Source of the DNA: Martinezella rhizogenes
GTDB taxonomy: Bacteria; Pseudomonadota; Alphaproteobacteria; Rhizobiales; Rhizobiaceae
Direction of reading: 5' to 3'
Assembly: GCF_000799715.1 (NCBI RefSeq)
Contig: NZ_JUHG01000017.1
Location: 1-64,000 of the forward strand
Length of the DNA: 64,000 nucleotides
The first letter of the stretch is position 1. Each line of letters starts with the position of its first letter. A model generated the notes under the pieces. The model ran no database searches and was not told where the DNA came from. It worked only from the letters and a program-made list of their open reading frames with translations. The position numbers were made by a program, and so were the translations under genes. Below, piece by piece: positions 8,993 through 16,704 of the stretch.

Positions 8993-10777
8993 ATGACGGA
9001 TATTGTGGACGCCAGCGCTCCCGCTGGCACCGAAGGTAAGCTTATACGCGCGCTCGACTGGAAGGGCGCGTTCTGGGTGGCTGCGGGCGTGCCGCCGCTT
9101 GTTCTTTTCTCCATCGGCGGTATCGCCGGCACGACGGGCAAGCTCGCCTTCGTCGTCTGGATCATTTCGATGGTCATGGGGTTCCTGCAGTCCTTCACCT
9201 ACGCGGAAATCGCCGGCATGTTCGCCAACAAGTCCGGCGGCGCCTCGGTCTATGGCGCGACCGCATGGCTGCGCTATTCGAAGTTTATCGCGCCGCTCTC
9301 CGTCTGGTGCAACTGGTTTGCCTGGTCGCCGGTACTCTCTCTCGGCTGCGCCATCGCGGCCGGCTATATTCTGAACGCTTTCTACCCGATTCCGGCGGCG
9401 GATTCGCAGGCCGTTGTCGCCTGGATCACCGCCCATGCCACCTCCATCGCGGCCGATAGCCCCCGCGTTGCCGAATACATCGCCGCCCATGCCGGCACCG
9501 CACCGGCGGATGCCGTTACCGCGCTGCTCAGCGCCGACGGTGTTGCCGCGCTGACGCCGGCAATCCGCAGCTGGTCGCTCGTCAGCTTCAATATTCCCTT
9601 CCTTGCGACTGCCAACGTCAACGCCACCTTCTTCATCGGCGGCATCCTGATGCTGATCATCTTCGCGATCCAGCACCGCGGCATCTCGGAAACGGCGAGC
9701 GTCCAGAAATGGCTGGCGATCATCGTTCTCGTGCCGCTGCTGATCATCGGTCTCTATCCGATCGTCAGCGGCCAGATCGTCGCTTCCAACGTCACCGGCC
9801 TCGTGCCGCCGACAGCCGCCTATGCCGGCTCGGACGGTACCTGGAGCAATGGCGGCTGGACGCTCTTCCTCGGCGGTCTCTATATCGCGGCCTGGTCGAC
9901 CTACGGCTTCGAAACAGCCGTCTGCTACACGCGCGAGCTCAAGAATCCGAAGACCGACACGTTCAAGGCGATTTTCTATTCCGGCCTCGTCTGCTGCCTG
10001 TTCTTCTTCCTCGTGCCCTTCGCCTTCCAGGGTGTTCTTGGTCATGCCGGCATGCTGGCGCCGGGCATCGTTGACGGTACCGGTGTCGCGGAAGCGCTCG
10101 GCGGCCTGATCGGCGCCGGCCGCATCGTCACCCAGCTTCTCGTCATCCTGATGATCCTGGCGCTCTTCCTCGCCATCATGACGGCGATGGCCGGTTCGTC
10201 CCGCACGCTCTATCAGGGCTCGAAGGACGGCTGGCTACCGAAATATCTCGACCATGTGAACGAGAATGGCGCACCAACGAGGGCGATGTGGACGGACTTC
10301 GCCTTCAATCTCTGCCTTCTGGCGATCGCCTCGGATGCGAGCGGCTACTTCTTCGTGCTCGCCGTCTCCAATGTCGGCTACATCATCTTCAACTTCCTGA
10401 ACCTCAACTCCGGCTGGATCCACCGCATGGACTCCGGCCATATCGAGCGTCCGTGGAAGGCGCCGACCTGGCTGATTGGCCTCAACACCATCCTCGCCTT
10501 CGTCAACGCCCTCTTCCTCGGCGCCGGCGCCAAGGTCTGGGGTTACACCAACGCGCTTTGGGTCGGCTTCGCCTTCGCAGCCCTGATCCTGCCGGTCTTC
10601 GCCTATCGGCATTATGTGCGAGACGGCGGCAAGTTCCCGGCCGGCGCCATGGACGATCTCGGCCTGGTCGGCCAGGATCTCGGCGTCAAGAAGGCAGGCA
10701 TTCTGCCCTATCTGGCGATCGCCGGCGGCCTTGCCATCGTGCTATTTGCCAACTGGTTCTTCCAGCTGCCGGCCTAG
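8993..10777 (+). CDS. APC-superfamily amino acid/amine permease
   Basis: The product is a 594-residue inner-membrane transporter with about twelve hydrophobic segments in the APC (amino acid-polyamine-organocation) pattern. A long soluble loop of about 100 residues lies after the third to fourth helix. The start at 8993 is preferred because GGGGA precedes it; an ATG at 8927 would add 22 hydrophilic residues without a clear ribosome site and would cover the inverted repeat at 8947-8965. It is divergent from tdm, so uptake of a methylated amine or a related nitrogen compound is possible. The family is clear and the substrate is not. Confidence 0.85.
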   Translation: MTDIVDASAPAGTEGKLIRALDWKGAFWVAAGVPPLVLFSIGGIAGTTGKLAFVVWIISMVMGFLQSFTYAEIAGMFANKSGGASVYGATAWLRYSKFIAPLSVWCNWFAWSPVLSLGCAIAAGYILNAFYPIPAADSQAVVAWITAHATSIAADSPRVAEYIAAHAGTAPADAVTALLSADGVAALTPAIRSWSLVSFNIPFLATANVNATFFIGGILMLIIFAIQHRGISETASVQKWLAIIVLVPLLIIGLYPIVSGQIVASNVTGLVPPTAAYAGSDGTWSNGGWTLFLGGLYIAAWSTYGFETAVCYTRELKNPKTDTFKAIFYSGLVCCLFFFLVPFAFQGVLGHAGMLAPGIVDGTGVAEALGGLIGAGRIVTQLLVILMILALFLAIMTAMAGSSRTLYQGSKDGWLPKYLDHVNENGAPTRAMWTDFAFNLCLLAIASDASGYFFVLAVSNVGYIIFNFLNLNSGWIHRMDSGHIERPWKAPTWLIGLNTILAFVNALFLGAGAKVWGYTNALWVGFAFAALILPVFAYRHYVRDGGKFPAGAMDDLGLVGQDLGVKKAGILPYLAIAGGLAIVLFANWFFQLPA

Positions 10778-10800
10778 GGAAGGGATTAGTAATAATGACG

Positions 10801-10829
10801 ATCCCCGCTGTGCTGAGCATGGCGGGGAT
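10801..10829 (+). terminator. Hairpin terminator candidate after the permease gene
   Basis: ATCCCCGC at 10801-10808 pairs perfectly with GCGGGGAT at 10822-10829. The loop is 13 bases and the sequence TTGTCTT follows. The hairpin lies 24 bases after the permease stop, as expected for a factor-independent terminator, although the T-tract is weak. Confidence 0.6.
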
Positions 10830-10871
10830 TTGTCTTGGTCGAGACTAAGGGTGCGGCCTCACTATGCGATA

Positions 10872-10900
10872 TTGTTAGTTCTTGTTAGGATTGCTATAAA
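10872..10900 (+). promoter_or_regulatory. Probable sigma-70-type promoter of parDE
   Basis: TTGTTA at 10872-10877 and TATAAA at 10895-10900 are separated by 17 bases. Transcription would start near 10907, just before the parD start codons. Confidence 0.5.
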
Positions 10901-10921
10901 TAGCCGATGAAAACCGAGCCC

Positions 10922-11182
10922 ATGAGAACCCTCACTATATCCCTTTCTTCTCAGCAGGTGGCGCGTTTGCACGATGCTGTTGAATCCGGAGCCTATGCCT
11001 CGAATAGCGAGGTGGTTCGGGATGCCCTGCGTTTATGGGAGCAGCGCGAAGAAATTCGTCTCTTGGAAATCAACCGTCTCAAGAGGGCGTATGACGAAGG
11101 CATGGCAAGCGGCGAGGGCCGTGAGGTCGATGCCAAGACCCTTCTAGCGGAGTTGAAGGCGGAAATCCGTCGCGGTGGCTAA
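10922..11182 (+). CDS. parD: ParD-family type II antitoxin
   Basis: The protein is about 86 residues long and starts MRTLTISLSSQQV. It has the ribbon-helix-helix domain of ParD/CopG antitoxins (residues about 1-45, including SGAYASNSEVVRDALRLWE) and an acidic, toxin-binding C-terminus. I prefer the ATG at 10922 because the conserved domain begins there and the likely transcription start is near 10907; an ATG at 10907 adds five residues. It overlaps parE by eight bases, the usual arrangement. The ParD-ParE complex should repress its own promoter and neutralise ParE. Confidence 0.88.
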   Translation: MRTLTISLSSQQVARLHDAVESGAYASNSEVVRDALRLWEQREEIRLLEINRLKRAYDEGMASGEGREVDAKTLLAELKAEIRRGG

Positions 11183-11465
11183 ATACATTCTGAGCCCCAA
11201 GACAGAGGAAGATCTGCGCCAAATATGGCGCACAATCGCACCGGACAATGAACGGGCAGCGGATGCCCTTCTCACGCGGATTTTGGACAACGCCGAGCTT
11301 GCGGCAGGACAGCCTCTCATGGGGTCTCCTCGGCCGGAATTGAGTCCCACGGCGCGAATCCTCATTGAGGGGCGTTATGTCGTCATCTACGAGCCGATGA
11401 CTTACGGGATCTTTATCGTTGCGGTCGTCTATGGGCCGCGCGACGTTGAAAACTGGCTGAGCTGA
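11175..11465 (+). CDS. parE: ParE-family type II toxin
   Basis: The 96-residue product has the RelE/ParE fold pattern: an N-terminal beta strand (KYILSPKTEEDLRQIW), two helices and the C-terminal strands ending in ILIEGRYVVIYEP and IFIVAVVYGPRD. ParE toxins generally poison DNA gyrase. It uses a GTG start inside the end of parD. The pair lies at the far end of operon A and is convergent with it. It may stabilise this part of the replicon. It looks intact. Confidence 0.86.
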   Translation: MAKYILSPKTEEDLRQIWRTIAPDNERAADALLTRILDNAELAAGQPLMGSPRPELSPTARILIEGRYVVIYEPMTYGIFIVAVVYGPRDVENWLS

Positions 11466-11494
11466 GACGGCCCGGGGCGTAATTGTCCTAACGA

Positions 11495-11515
11495 AGGGCA
11501 AGTCTGCGTTGCCCT
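11495..11515. terminator. Small hairpin between convergent parE and operon A
   Basis: AGGGCAA at 11495-11501 pairs with TTGCCCT at 11509-11515 over a seven-base loop. It lies between the parE stop and the end of the leftward operon. There is no T-tract on either side, so its terminator role is weakly supported. Confidence 0.3.
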
Positions 11516-11527
11516 GAAAACTCCACC

Positions 11528-12466
11528 CTACCGATGCGCGGAAAGCATCGCCTCACGCGAGAGATACCCGACCCTCTCACCGCTCCCTGCCTTGACGTCG
11601 AGCCCCTGCAGATCGTCGGCGAGGATCAGCGCCAGGGCGTCATGAAGACTGGCGCTGGGGCCGATGGAGACAGCGGAAACCTCAGTTGCGGGCGGCGCCA
11701 TGACGCTTGCCACTTCGATCAGGCTCAGCCGCTTGATTGCCCGGTCCGGTCCGAGGAAGCTTTGCACGAAGTCGTTGGCGGGACGGGCGAGGATCGCTTC
11801 CGGCGTATCATATTGCAGCAGGCGGCCGTCGCGCATGATGGCGATGCGGTCGCCCATCTTGATCGCCTCGTCGATATCGTGGGTGACGATGACCACGGTC
11901 TTGCTGACTTTTTTCAGGATCTGCCGGAATTCGTCCTGCAGCCGCACGCGGGTGATGGGATCGATCGCGCCAAAGGGCTCGTCCATCAGCATGATCTCGG
12001 GATCGGCGGCGAGCGCCCGGGCAAAGCCGACCCGCTGCCGCTGTCCGCCGGAAAGCTCGTGCGGCAGGCGGCGGCGCATAATCGCCGGATCGAGTCCGAC
12101 CAGATCAAGAAGCTCGTCGATGCGGCGGTCTATCCTTGCCTTGTCCCAGCCGAGCAGGCGTGGCACCGTCGCGACATTGCGCTCGATCGTCATGTGCGGG
12201 AAGAGCCCGACCTGCTGGATGACATAGCCGATGCTGCGGCGAAGCTGCTTCTGGTCGGTCTCCGCCACATCCCGTCCATTGACCAGCACGCGGCCCCGCG
12301 TCGGCGTTTCCAGCCGGTTGATCATGCGCATGGTGGTGGTCTTGCCGCAGCCAGAGGGGCCGATCAGCGCGACGGTCGTGCCTGTTTCGATCTCAAGCTC
12401 AAGGGTGTCGACGGCGTGGCGCTCGCTTCCCACGTAGTTCTTGGTGACATGGTCGAGTCGTATCAT
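11528..12466 (-). CDS. OpuC/ProV-type quaternary-amine ABC transporter ATPase (operon A)
   Basis: This 312-residue ATPase has Walker A GPSGCGKTT, signature LSGGQRQRVGFARAL, Walker B IMLMDEPFGAID and the switch His in VIVTHDIDEA. The OpuCA-like sequence FLGPDRAIKRLSL and a short CBS-like tail follow. Such ATPases drive import of glycine betaine, choline and related compounds. It is the last gene of operon A, after two permease genes whose binding protein is encoded further upstream. Homologues with a regulatory CBS pair are longer; here the tail is reduced, so osmotic regulation may be absent and the role catabolic. Confidence 0.88.
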   Translation of the reverse strand: MIRLDHVTKNYVGSERHAVDTLELEIETGTTVALIGPSGCGKTTTMRMINRLETPTRGRVLVNGRDVAETDQKQLRRSIGYVIQQVGLFPHMTIERNVATVPRLLGWDKARIDRRIDELLDLVGLDPAIMRRRLPHELSGGQRQRVGFARALAADPEIMLMDEPFGAIDPITRVRLQDEFRQILKKVSKTVVIVTHDIDEAIKMGDRIAIMRDGRLLQYDTPEAILARPANDFVQSFLGPDRAIKRLSLIEVASVMAPPATEVSAVSIGPSASLHDALALILADDLQGLDVKAGSGERVGYLSREAMLSAHR

Positions 12467-12484
12467 GGCAATGGCCTTCCGCGG

Positions 12485-13120
12485 TCATCGTCTTTGAGTG
12501 AAAAATCGCTCCAGCCAGCCGAAGGTGAGTTCGGCGAGGATGGCGAGAAGGGCGATCGGCAGCGCGCCGACGAGCAGGCGCGGCATGTTCATGATGGCGA
12601 TGCCCGCATTGATGAAGTCGCCGAGCCCGCCGCCGCCGATGAAGGAGGCAAGGGCCGCGCCGCCGATCACCTGAATGGCGCTGGTGCGCACGCCGGCAAG
12701 GATCGAGGGTACGGAAAGCGGGGCTTCGATCTGCCAGAGGATATCGCGGCGTCCCATGCCCATGCCGCTGGCGGCATCGAGAAGGGCAGGGTCGATTTCG
12801 CGGATGCCGGTGATGGTATTGAGCAGGAGCGGCGGCACTGCCAGCACGACCAGGGCGATGACCGAGGGTACCAGCCCGATACCGAGGAAGGGCATGGTGG
12901 CCGCGAGGATGGCAAGGCTCGGAATGGAGCGTAGCGAGCCGGCGACGTTTACCGCGACGAAGGCGGCGCGCGGCATTCTGGCGACGAGAAAGCCAAGGGG
13001 TATCGCAATGACGAGAGCGATACCGAGCGAGATGACGCACATCAGCATATGGCGGTTGAAGGCGCTGAAGAAAGTGCCGGGATTGCTGGCGATCCAGTGG
13101 AAGGCGTCGATCAGGATCAT
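12485..13120 (-). CDS. OpuCB/OpuCD-type ABC permease (operon A)
   Basis: This 211-residue inner-membrane protein has five to six hydrophobic helices and the binding-protein-dependent permease loop (LDAASGMGMGRRDILWQIEAPLS near residues 117-139). The ATG at 13120 is chosen; a longer frame to 13744 overlaps the neighbouring permease gene and lacks homology. The end GGGLGDFINAGI is typical of the OpuCB/YehW family. It should pair with the permease encoded five bases upstream. Confidence 0.87.
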   Translation of the reverse strand: MILIDAFHWIASNPGTFFSAFNRHMLMCVISLGIALVIAIPLGFLVARMPRAAFVAVNVAGSLRSIPSLAILAATMPFLGIGLVPSVIALVVLAVPPLLLNTITGIREIDPALLDAASGMGMGRRDILWQIEAPLSVPSILAGVRTSAIQVIGGAALASFIGGGGLGDFINAGIAIMNMPRLLVGALPIALLAILAELTFGWLERFFTQRR

Positions 13121-13125
13121 CTCGT

Positions 13126-13749
13126 CTACCTCCCGCTGCGACGGCGCAGCATCTTTTCGATCGCCGCGAAGAGATAGTCGGTAAAAAGCGCCAGCGCCGA
13201 GGTGAGCAGGCCGCCGGCGAGGATCTTTTCCGGGAAACGCTGATCGATGCCCTCGAAGATGATCACGCCGAGGCCCCCGGCATTGATATAGGCCGCAACT
13301 GTGGCAATGCCGATGACGGTGACCATGGCGATGCGGATGCCGCCAACGATGAACGGCATGGCGAGTGGCAGCTCGATTTCCCAGATGCGCCGGATGGTTC
13401 CATATCCCATGCCATGCGCGGCATCGAGCACGTCGCGGGGGATAGCCTGGAAGCCAAGCCCGATATTGCGGATAAGGATCATCAGCGAATAGGCCGCAAG
13501 GCCGGTGATGGCAGGTGCCGCGCCGATGCCGAGGGTCGGAATGAGCAGGGCGAAAAGCGCGAGACTTGGCACAGCGAAGAGGACACCCGTCACGATGACG
13601 ATGGCGCTGAAGGTGCGGGGCTTGCGCGCCGCCCATATGCCGACGATCAGCGAGATGACCAGCGCGATCCCGACGGATGAAAACACCAGGTAGAGATGTT
13701 CCAGCAGGGCTTCGGCCAGCCGATCGATATTCTTCGGAACCCACTTCAT
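13126..13749 (-). CDS. OpuCB/OpuCD-type ABC permease (operon A)
   Basis: The 207-residue membrane protein starts at ATG 13749 (MKWVPKNIDRLAEALLEHLYL). An extension to 13944 would run into the upstream gene and is Arg/Pro/Ser-rich, unlike a membrane N-terminus. The conserved permease loop is LDAAHGMGYGTIRRIWEIELP, and GGLGVIIFEGI occurs near the C-terminus. Two permeases, one ATPase and one binding protein make a complete OpuC-type importer in operon A. Confidence 0.87.
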   Translation of the reverse strand: MKWVPKNIDRLAEALLEHLYLVFSSVGIALVISLIVGIWAARKPRTFSAIVIVTGVLFAVPSLALFALLIPTLGIGAAPAITGLAAYSLMILIRNIGLGFQAIPRDVLDAAHGMGYGTIRRIWEIELPLAMPFIVGGIRIAMVTVIGIATVAAYINAGGLGVIIFEGIDQRFPEKILAGGLLTSALALFTDYLFAAIEKMLRRRSGR

Positions 13750-13792
13750 CGGCGGGCTCCCTTGCTGGAGCGATGGCGGGTCTGTCGTGGTT

Positions 13793-14611
13793 TCACCATG
13801 ACGCTCCCAGGGCTTCGTCGGTATCCCGCGCTCTTGCCGGCATCCGATCGTACGCCGCCATATCCGGCTCCGCGAAAGCGGAGAGACCGAGCGAGGCGAG
13901 GATGGCTTGTCCCTCCTCGCTCCGATGCGCGTGAAGAAGCGCATGCTTGAGCGCCAGAATCGTGTCCGACGACAACTGCCGGGAGGCTACGAGCAGCGGG
14001 AAGGGTGCGGGCCTGGTCGTCGCGACGATGCGAAGCGGCGCGATCATATCCGGCTCATGCATTTCCAGCAGTTGATAGGCATAGGCATCGATTGCCCCGA
14101 CATCGATCGTCCCGCCGCGGATCGCTTCCACGACGCCGCGCGGGTTGAGAAGCGGGCCGACCGTGTCGCGCACTTCTTTTGCATGGGGTTGTGTGGCGAG
14201 AAATTCTCGCGGTGCATTATAGCCGGACTGCGAATCCCGCACCGTCCAGCCCCATCGTGCCTTTGCAAGATCGGCACTTTTTAAGGCCGAGTCCCTGGCG
14301 GCGACGATATGGCTCGCATAGACCGCCCGCCCGCCGGCCCAGCTCGCGAGCGAGATAGGTGCCACGAGCGGTGTCGGCCGCTGCTCGGCGGCAAGCTTCG
14401 AGAAGGGGAAGCCGCACATGAAGACGACGCCCATATCCGGCCGCTCCCAGAGCGTGGAAAGAGGTGCGGGAGCAGCATGAGGGATTACCTCAAGCCTGAC
14501 GCCGGATTGCGCACCGAGCCACGCAAAAAAGCCGTCCCAGAGCCCGGTTATCTTCGGGCTGAGATTATACATTCTCGAGCAGGCTATGGGCGGGGAGGCG
14601 GTCCTGGTCAT
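13793..14611 (-). CDS. PhnD-like phosphate/phosphonate-type binding protein without signal peptide
   Basis: The 272-residue product has the type II periplasmic-binding fold of PhnD-like proteins (early IACSRMYNLSPKITGLWDGFFAWL, then VVFMCGFPFSK and WTVRDSQSGYNAPREF). It has no hydrophobic signal sequence and so appears cytoplasmic. The start is set at 14611, six bases after the upstream stop, because homology begins before the internal Met at 14572. No PhnC/PhnE partner is nearby. In an operon with an OpuC importer and an ammonia-lyase-fold enzyme it may be a soluble ligand-binding or chaperone-like protein. The function is unknown. Confidence 0.7.
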   Translation of the reverse strand: MTRTASPPIACSRMYNLSPKITGLWDGFFAWLGAQSGVRLEVIPHAAPAPLSTLWERPDMGVVFMCGFPFSKLAAEQRPTPLVAPISLASWAGGRAVYASHIVAARDSALKSADLAKARWGWTVRDSQSGYNAPREFLATQPHAKEVRDTVGPLLNPRGVVEAIRGGTIDVGAIDAYAYQLLEMHEPDMIAPLRIVATTRPAPFPLLVASRQLSSDTILALKHALLHAHRSEEGQAILASLGLSAFAEPDMAAYDRMPARARDTDEALGASW

Positions 14612-14617
14612 TGCCGG

Positions 14618-15622
14618 TCACGCAAACCGCAGGCGCTGGCCGATATTCATCCGCTTGGCCTTGTCGACCATGGCGGCACCCAGCGCGACATCGGTCGTGC
14701 TGAGGCCACGATGCCAGAAGAGGATGGTTTCGTCGTCGCTTTCGCGGCCGGGCTTGGCGCCGCAAACGATCTGGCCGATTTCGGCATGCAGCGTCTCCGC
14801 CGTCACCTTGCCCTCGTCCACATGCCGGCGCAATGCGCCATAGGGCCGGCCGGGGCCGCACTGACCCCAATCGTCGACGACGACCTTGTCCATGATGTCG
14901 GTCAGGTCGAATTCCAGCGCGCTCATCGTGCCGTAGGGAACGACGAAGGCGCCCTTCTTGACCCAGGAGGTCTTGAAGAGCGGCGTCGGCTCCGGCAGGC
15001 GGCTCGCCTCCACCATGATATCGGCGTCCTTCAGGCAGTCTTCCCAATTGTCCGTGACGATGATCTTCTTGCCGAGGTCCTTTTCCAGCCGGGCTGCAAA
15101 GGCGTCGCGGCTTTCCGGGCGACGGGAATGGATGCGGATTTCCTCGAAATCGAAGAGATGGTCGAGCAGGCGGACATTCCAGTAGGACGTGCCGCGCGCG
15201 CCGATATGGCCGAGCACCTTACTATCCTTGCGGGCGAGATGGCGTGCGCCAATGGCGGTGACCGCGCCGGTGCGCATATCGGTGATCGCGGTGGCGTCGA
15301 CGATCGCCTTCGGCACGCCGGTATGCGGATCGAAAAGGTTAAGCACCGCCAGTTCGGACGGCAGGTCCTGTTTGTAGTTGTCGACGAAATCGCCGACCAC
15401 CTTGACGCCGGCATAGCCGAGCGATTTCACATAGCCGCGCAGCACGTTGAAATGCCCCTTGTCGGAACTTTCGGGCACGAGATGCACACGCGGCTCGATC
15501 ACCGTCTCACCGCGTCCCTGTGCATCCAGCGCCTTGCTGACGGCATCGAGGATTTCGTCATTGGTCAGCGCCAGTGCCTTGGCATCGATGGCGTTCAGAT
15601 AGTCGATCCAGATTTCCTGCAT
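14618..15622 (-). CDS. Ornithine cyclodeaminase / mu-crystallin family protein
   Basis: This 334-residue Rossmann-fold protein of the OCD/mu-crystallin family starts at ATG 15622 (MQEIWIDYLNA). Typical segments are AITDMRTGAVTAIGARHLARKDSKVLGHIGARGTS, split here around residues 116-148, and a conserved DDWGQCGPGRP region. Members act as ornithine cyclodeaminase, ketimine reductases or amino-acid dehydrogenases, some on N-methylated or aromatic amines. Its place between the quaternary-amine importer genes suggests that it processes an imine or amino-acid intermediate of the same pathway. The substrate cannot be assigned. Confidence 0.8.
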   Translation of the reverse strand: MQEIWIDYLNAIDAKALALTNDEILDAVSKALDAQGRGETVIEPRVHLVPESSDKGHFNVLRGYVKSLGYAGVKVVGDFVDNYKQDLPSELAVLNLFDPHTGVPKAIVDATAITDMRTGAVTAIGARHLARKDSKVLGHIGARGTSYWNVRLLDHLFDFEEIRIHSRRPESRDAFAARLEKDLGKKIIVTDNWEDCLKDADIMVEASRLPEPTPLFKTSWVKKGAFVVPYGTMSALEFDLTDIMDKVVVDDWGQCGPGRPYGALRRHVDEGKVTAETLHAEIGQIVCGAKPGRESDDETILFWHRGLSTTDVALGAAMVDKAKRMNIGQRLRFA

Positions 15623-15692
15623 TCCCGTTCTCCAGGGATGCCGCCGGTGGCGGTCACGTCGATTGCTGCAAATTGCCGGCGATGGTGCCGGA

Positions 15693-15727
15693 GGGAGCAC
15701 GACAGGCCCAAAGCCCGTCGCGCTCCC
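15693..15727 (-). promoter_or_regulatory. Strong intra-operon hairpin after the binding-protein gene (operon A)
   Basis: GGGAGCACGACAGGC at 15693-15707 faces GCCCGTCGCGCTCCC at 15713-15727. In the leftward transcript this gives a 15-pair stem, with two G-U pairs and a five-base loop, seven bases after the binding-protein stop. There is no T-tract, so partial termination or 3'-end protection of the binding-protein message is more likely than full termination. Confidence 0.6.
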
Positions 15728-15733
15728 AGACGA

Positions 15734-16627
15734 TCAGGGAAGCAGGCCTTTTTCCTTCAGGAAGGCTTCTGCCACGTCCTTGGGTTCCTCGTGGTCGTTC
15801 TCGACCTTGGCATTGAGGACGCGCATCGTCGCATTGTCGAGATGGGAGCCGAGCGCTTCCAGCACGTCCTTCATCTTCGGATTGGCGTCCAGTGCCTGCT
15901 GGCGGACGACGGGGGCGAGGTAATAGGGCGGGAAGAGCCCCTTGTCGTCGTCGAGCGCGACCAGCCCTTTTGCGCCGATCTGCCAGTCAGTGGCGGCGCC
16001 GTTGACGACGTCGATATCCTTTTGAGCCAGTGCATCATAGCGCAGGCCGAGCTTGGCGAACTGCTTGAATTCCTTGAATTCCGCGCTGTAGACGCGCTTC
16101 AGGCCAGGCAAACCGTCCGCGCGGTCGGGAAATTCTGCGCCGCCGCCGAAGACCAGCGTGCCCGATACCTTGGCAAGGTCGGACAGCGTCTTCAGCTTGT
16201 CGGCATCGGCCGTTTCCTGGCGCACGACGATGACATAGCCATTGTTGATGCCCGTCGGTTTCAGCCAGGTGAGGTTGAACTGCTTGGTGTAGAAGTCCTT
16301 GACCTCACTATAGACCTTGTCCGGATCCGTGGACATCGTCCCCTTGACGACGGCGGAAAGCGCCGTGCCGGTATATTCGGGATAGAGGTCGATGGCGCCG
16401 GTCGTGAGTGCCTGCTGGGCAATCATCGTGCCGCCGAGATTGATCTTGCGCTCGACCTCGAAACCAGCCTTTTCCAGAAGAGCCGCATACATCTCAGCGA
16501 GAATATATTGCTCGGTGAAATTCTTGCTGCCGACCTTGATGGGCTCCGCTGCCGCAGCGGGCTGGAAGGCGGCGGTGACCATCACGGCGGCGGCGATGGC
16601 GGACAGGATCGACAATTTCATCTTCAT
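15734..16627 (-). CDS. OpuC/OsmF-type quaternary-amine substrate-binding protein (operon A)
   Basis: This 297-residue exported binding protein has an N-terminal signal peptide (MKMKLSILSAIAAAVMVTAA, cleavage near AAAAEP at about 27). The family pattern follows: KVGSKNFTEQYILAEMYAALLE, then GAIDLYPEYTGTALSAV. Relatives bind glycine betaine, choline, carnitine or other quaternary ammonium compounds in an aromatic cage. The gene follows the lyase gene by 77 bases and precedes a strong hairpin, which should raise its expression above the permease genes. The ligand is not deducible, but a trimethylammonium compound is the natural expectation. Confidence 0.9.
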   Translation of the reverse strand: MKMKLSILSAIAAAVMVTAAFQPAAAAEPIKVGSKNFTEQYILAEMYAALLEKAGFEVERKINLGGTMIAQQALTTGAIDLYPEYTGTALSAVVKGTMSTDPDKVYSEVKDFYTKQFNLTWLKPTGINNGYVIVVRQETADADKLKTLSDLAKVSGTLVFGGGAEFPDRADGLPGLKRVYSAEFKEFKQFAKLGLRYDALAQKDIDVVNGAATDWQIGAKGLVALDDDKGLFPPYYLAPVVRQQALDANPKMKDVLEALGSHLDNATMRVLNAKVENDHEEPKDVAEAFLKEKGLLP

Positions 16628-16704
16628 TCCCCTCTGGTTAAATGCGGTGGATCAATATTGATATTGCTGCAAAATCAGTTTTGGTCTTTTCAATTCCGGC
16701 CCCG

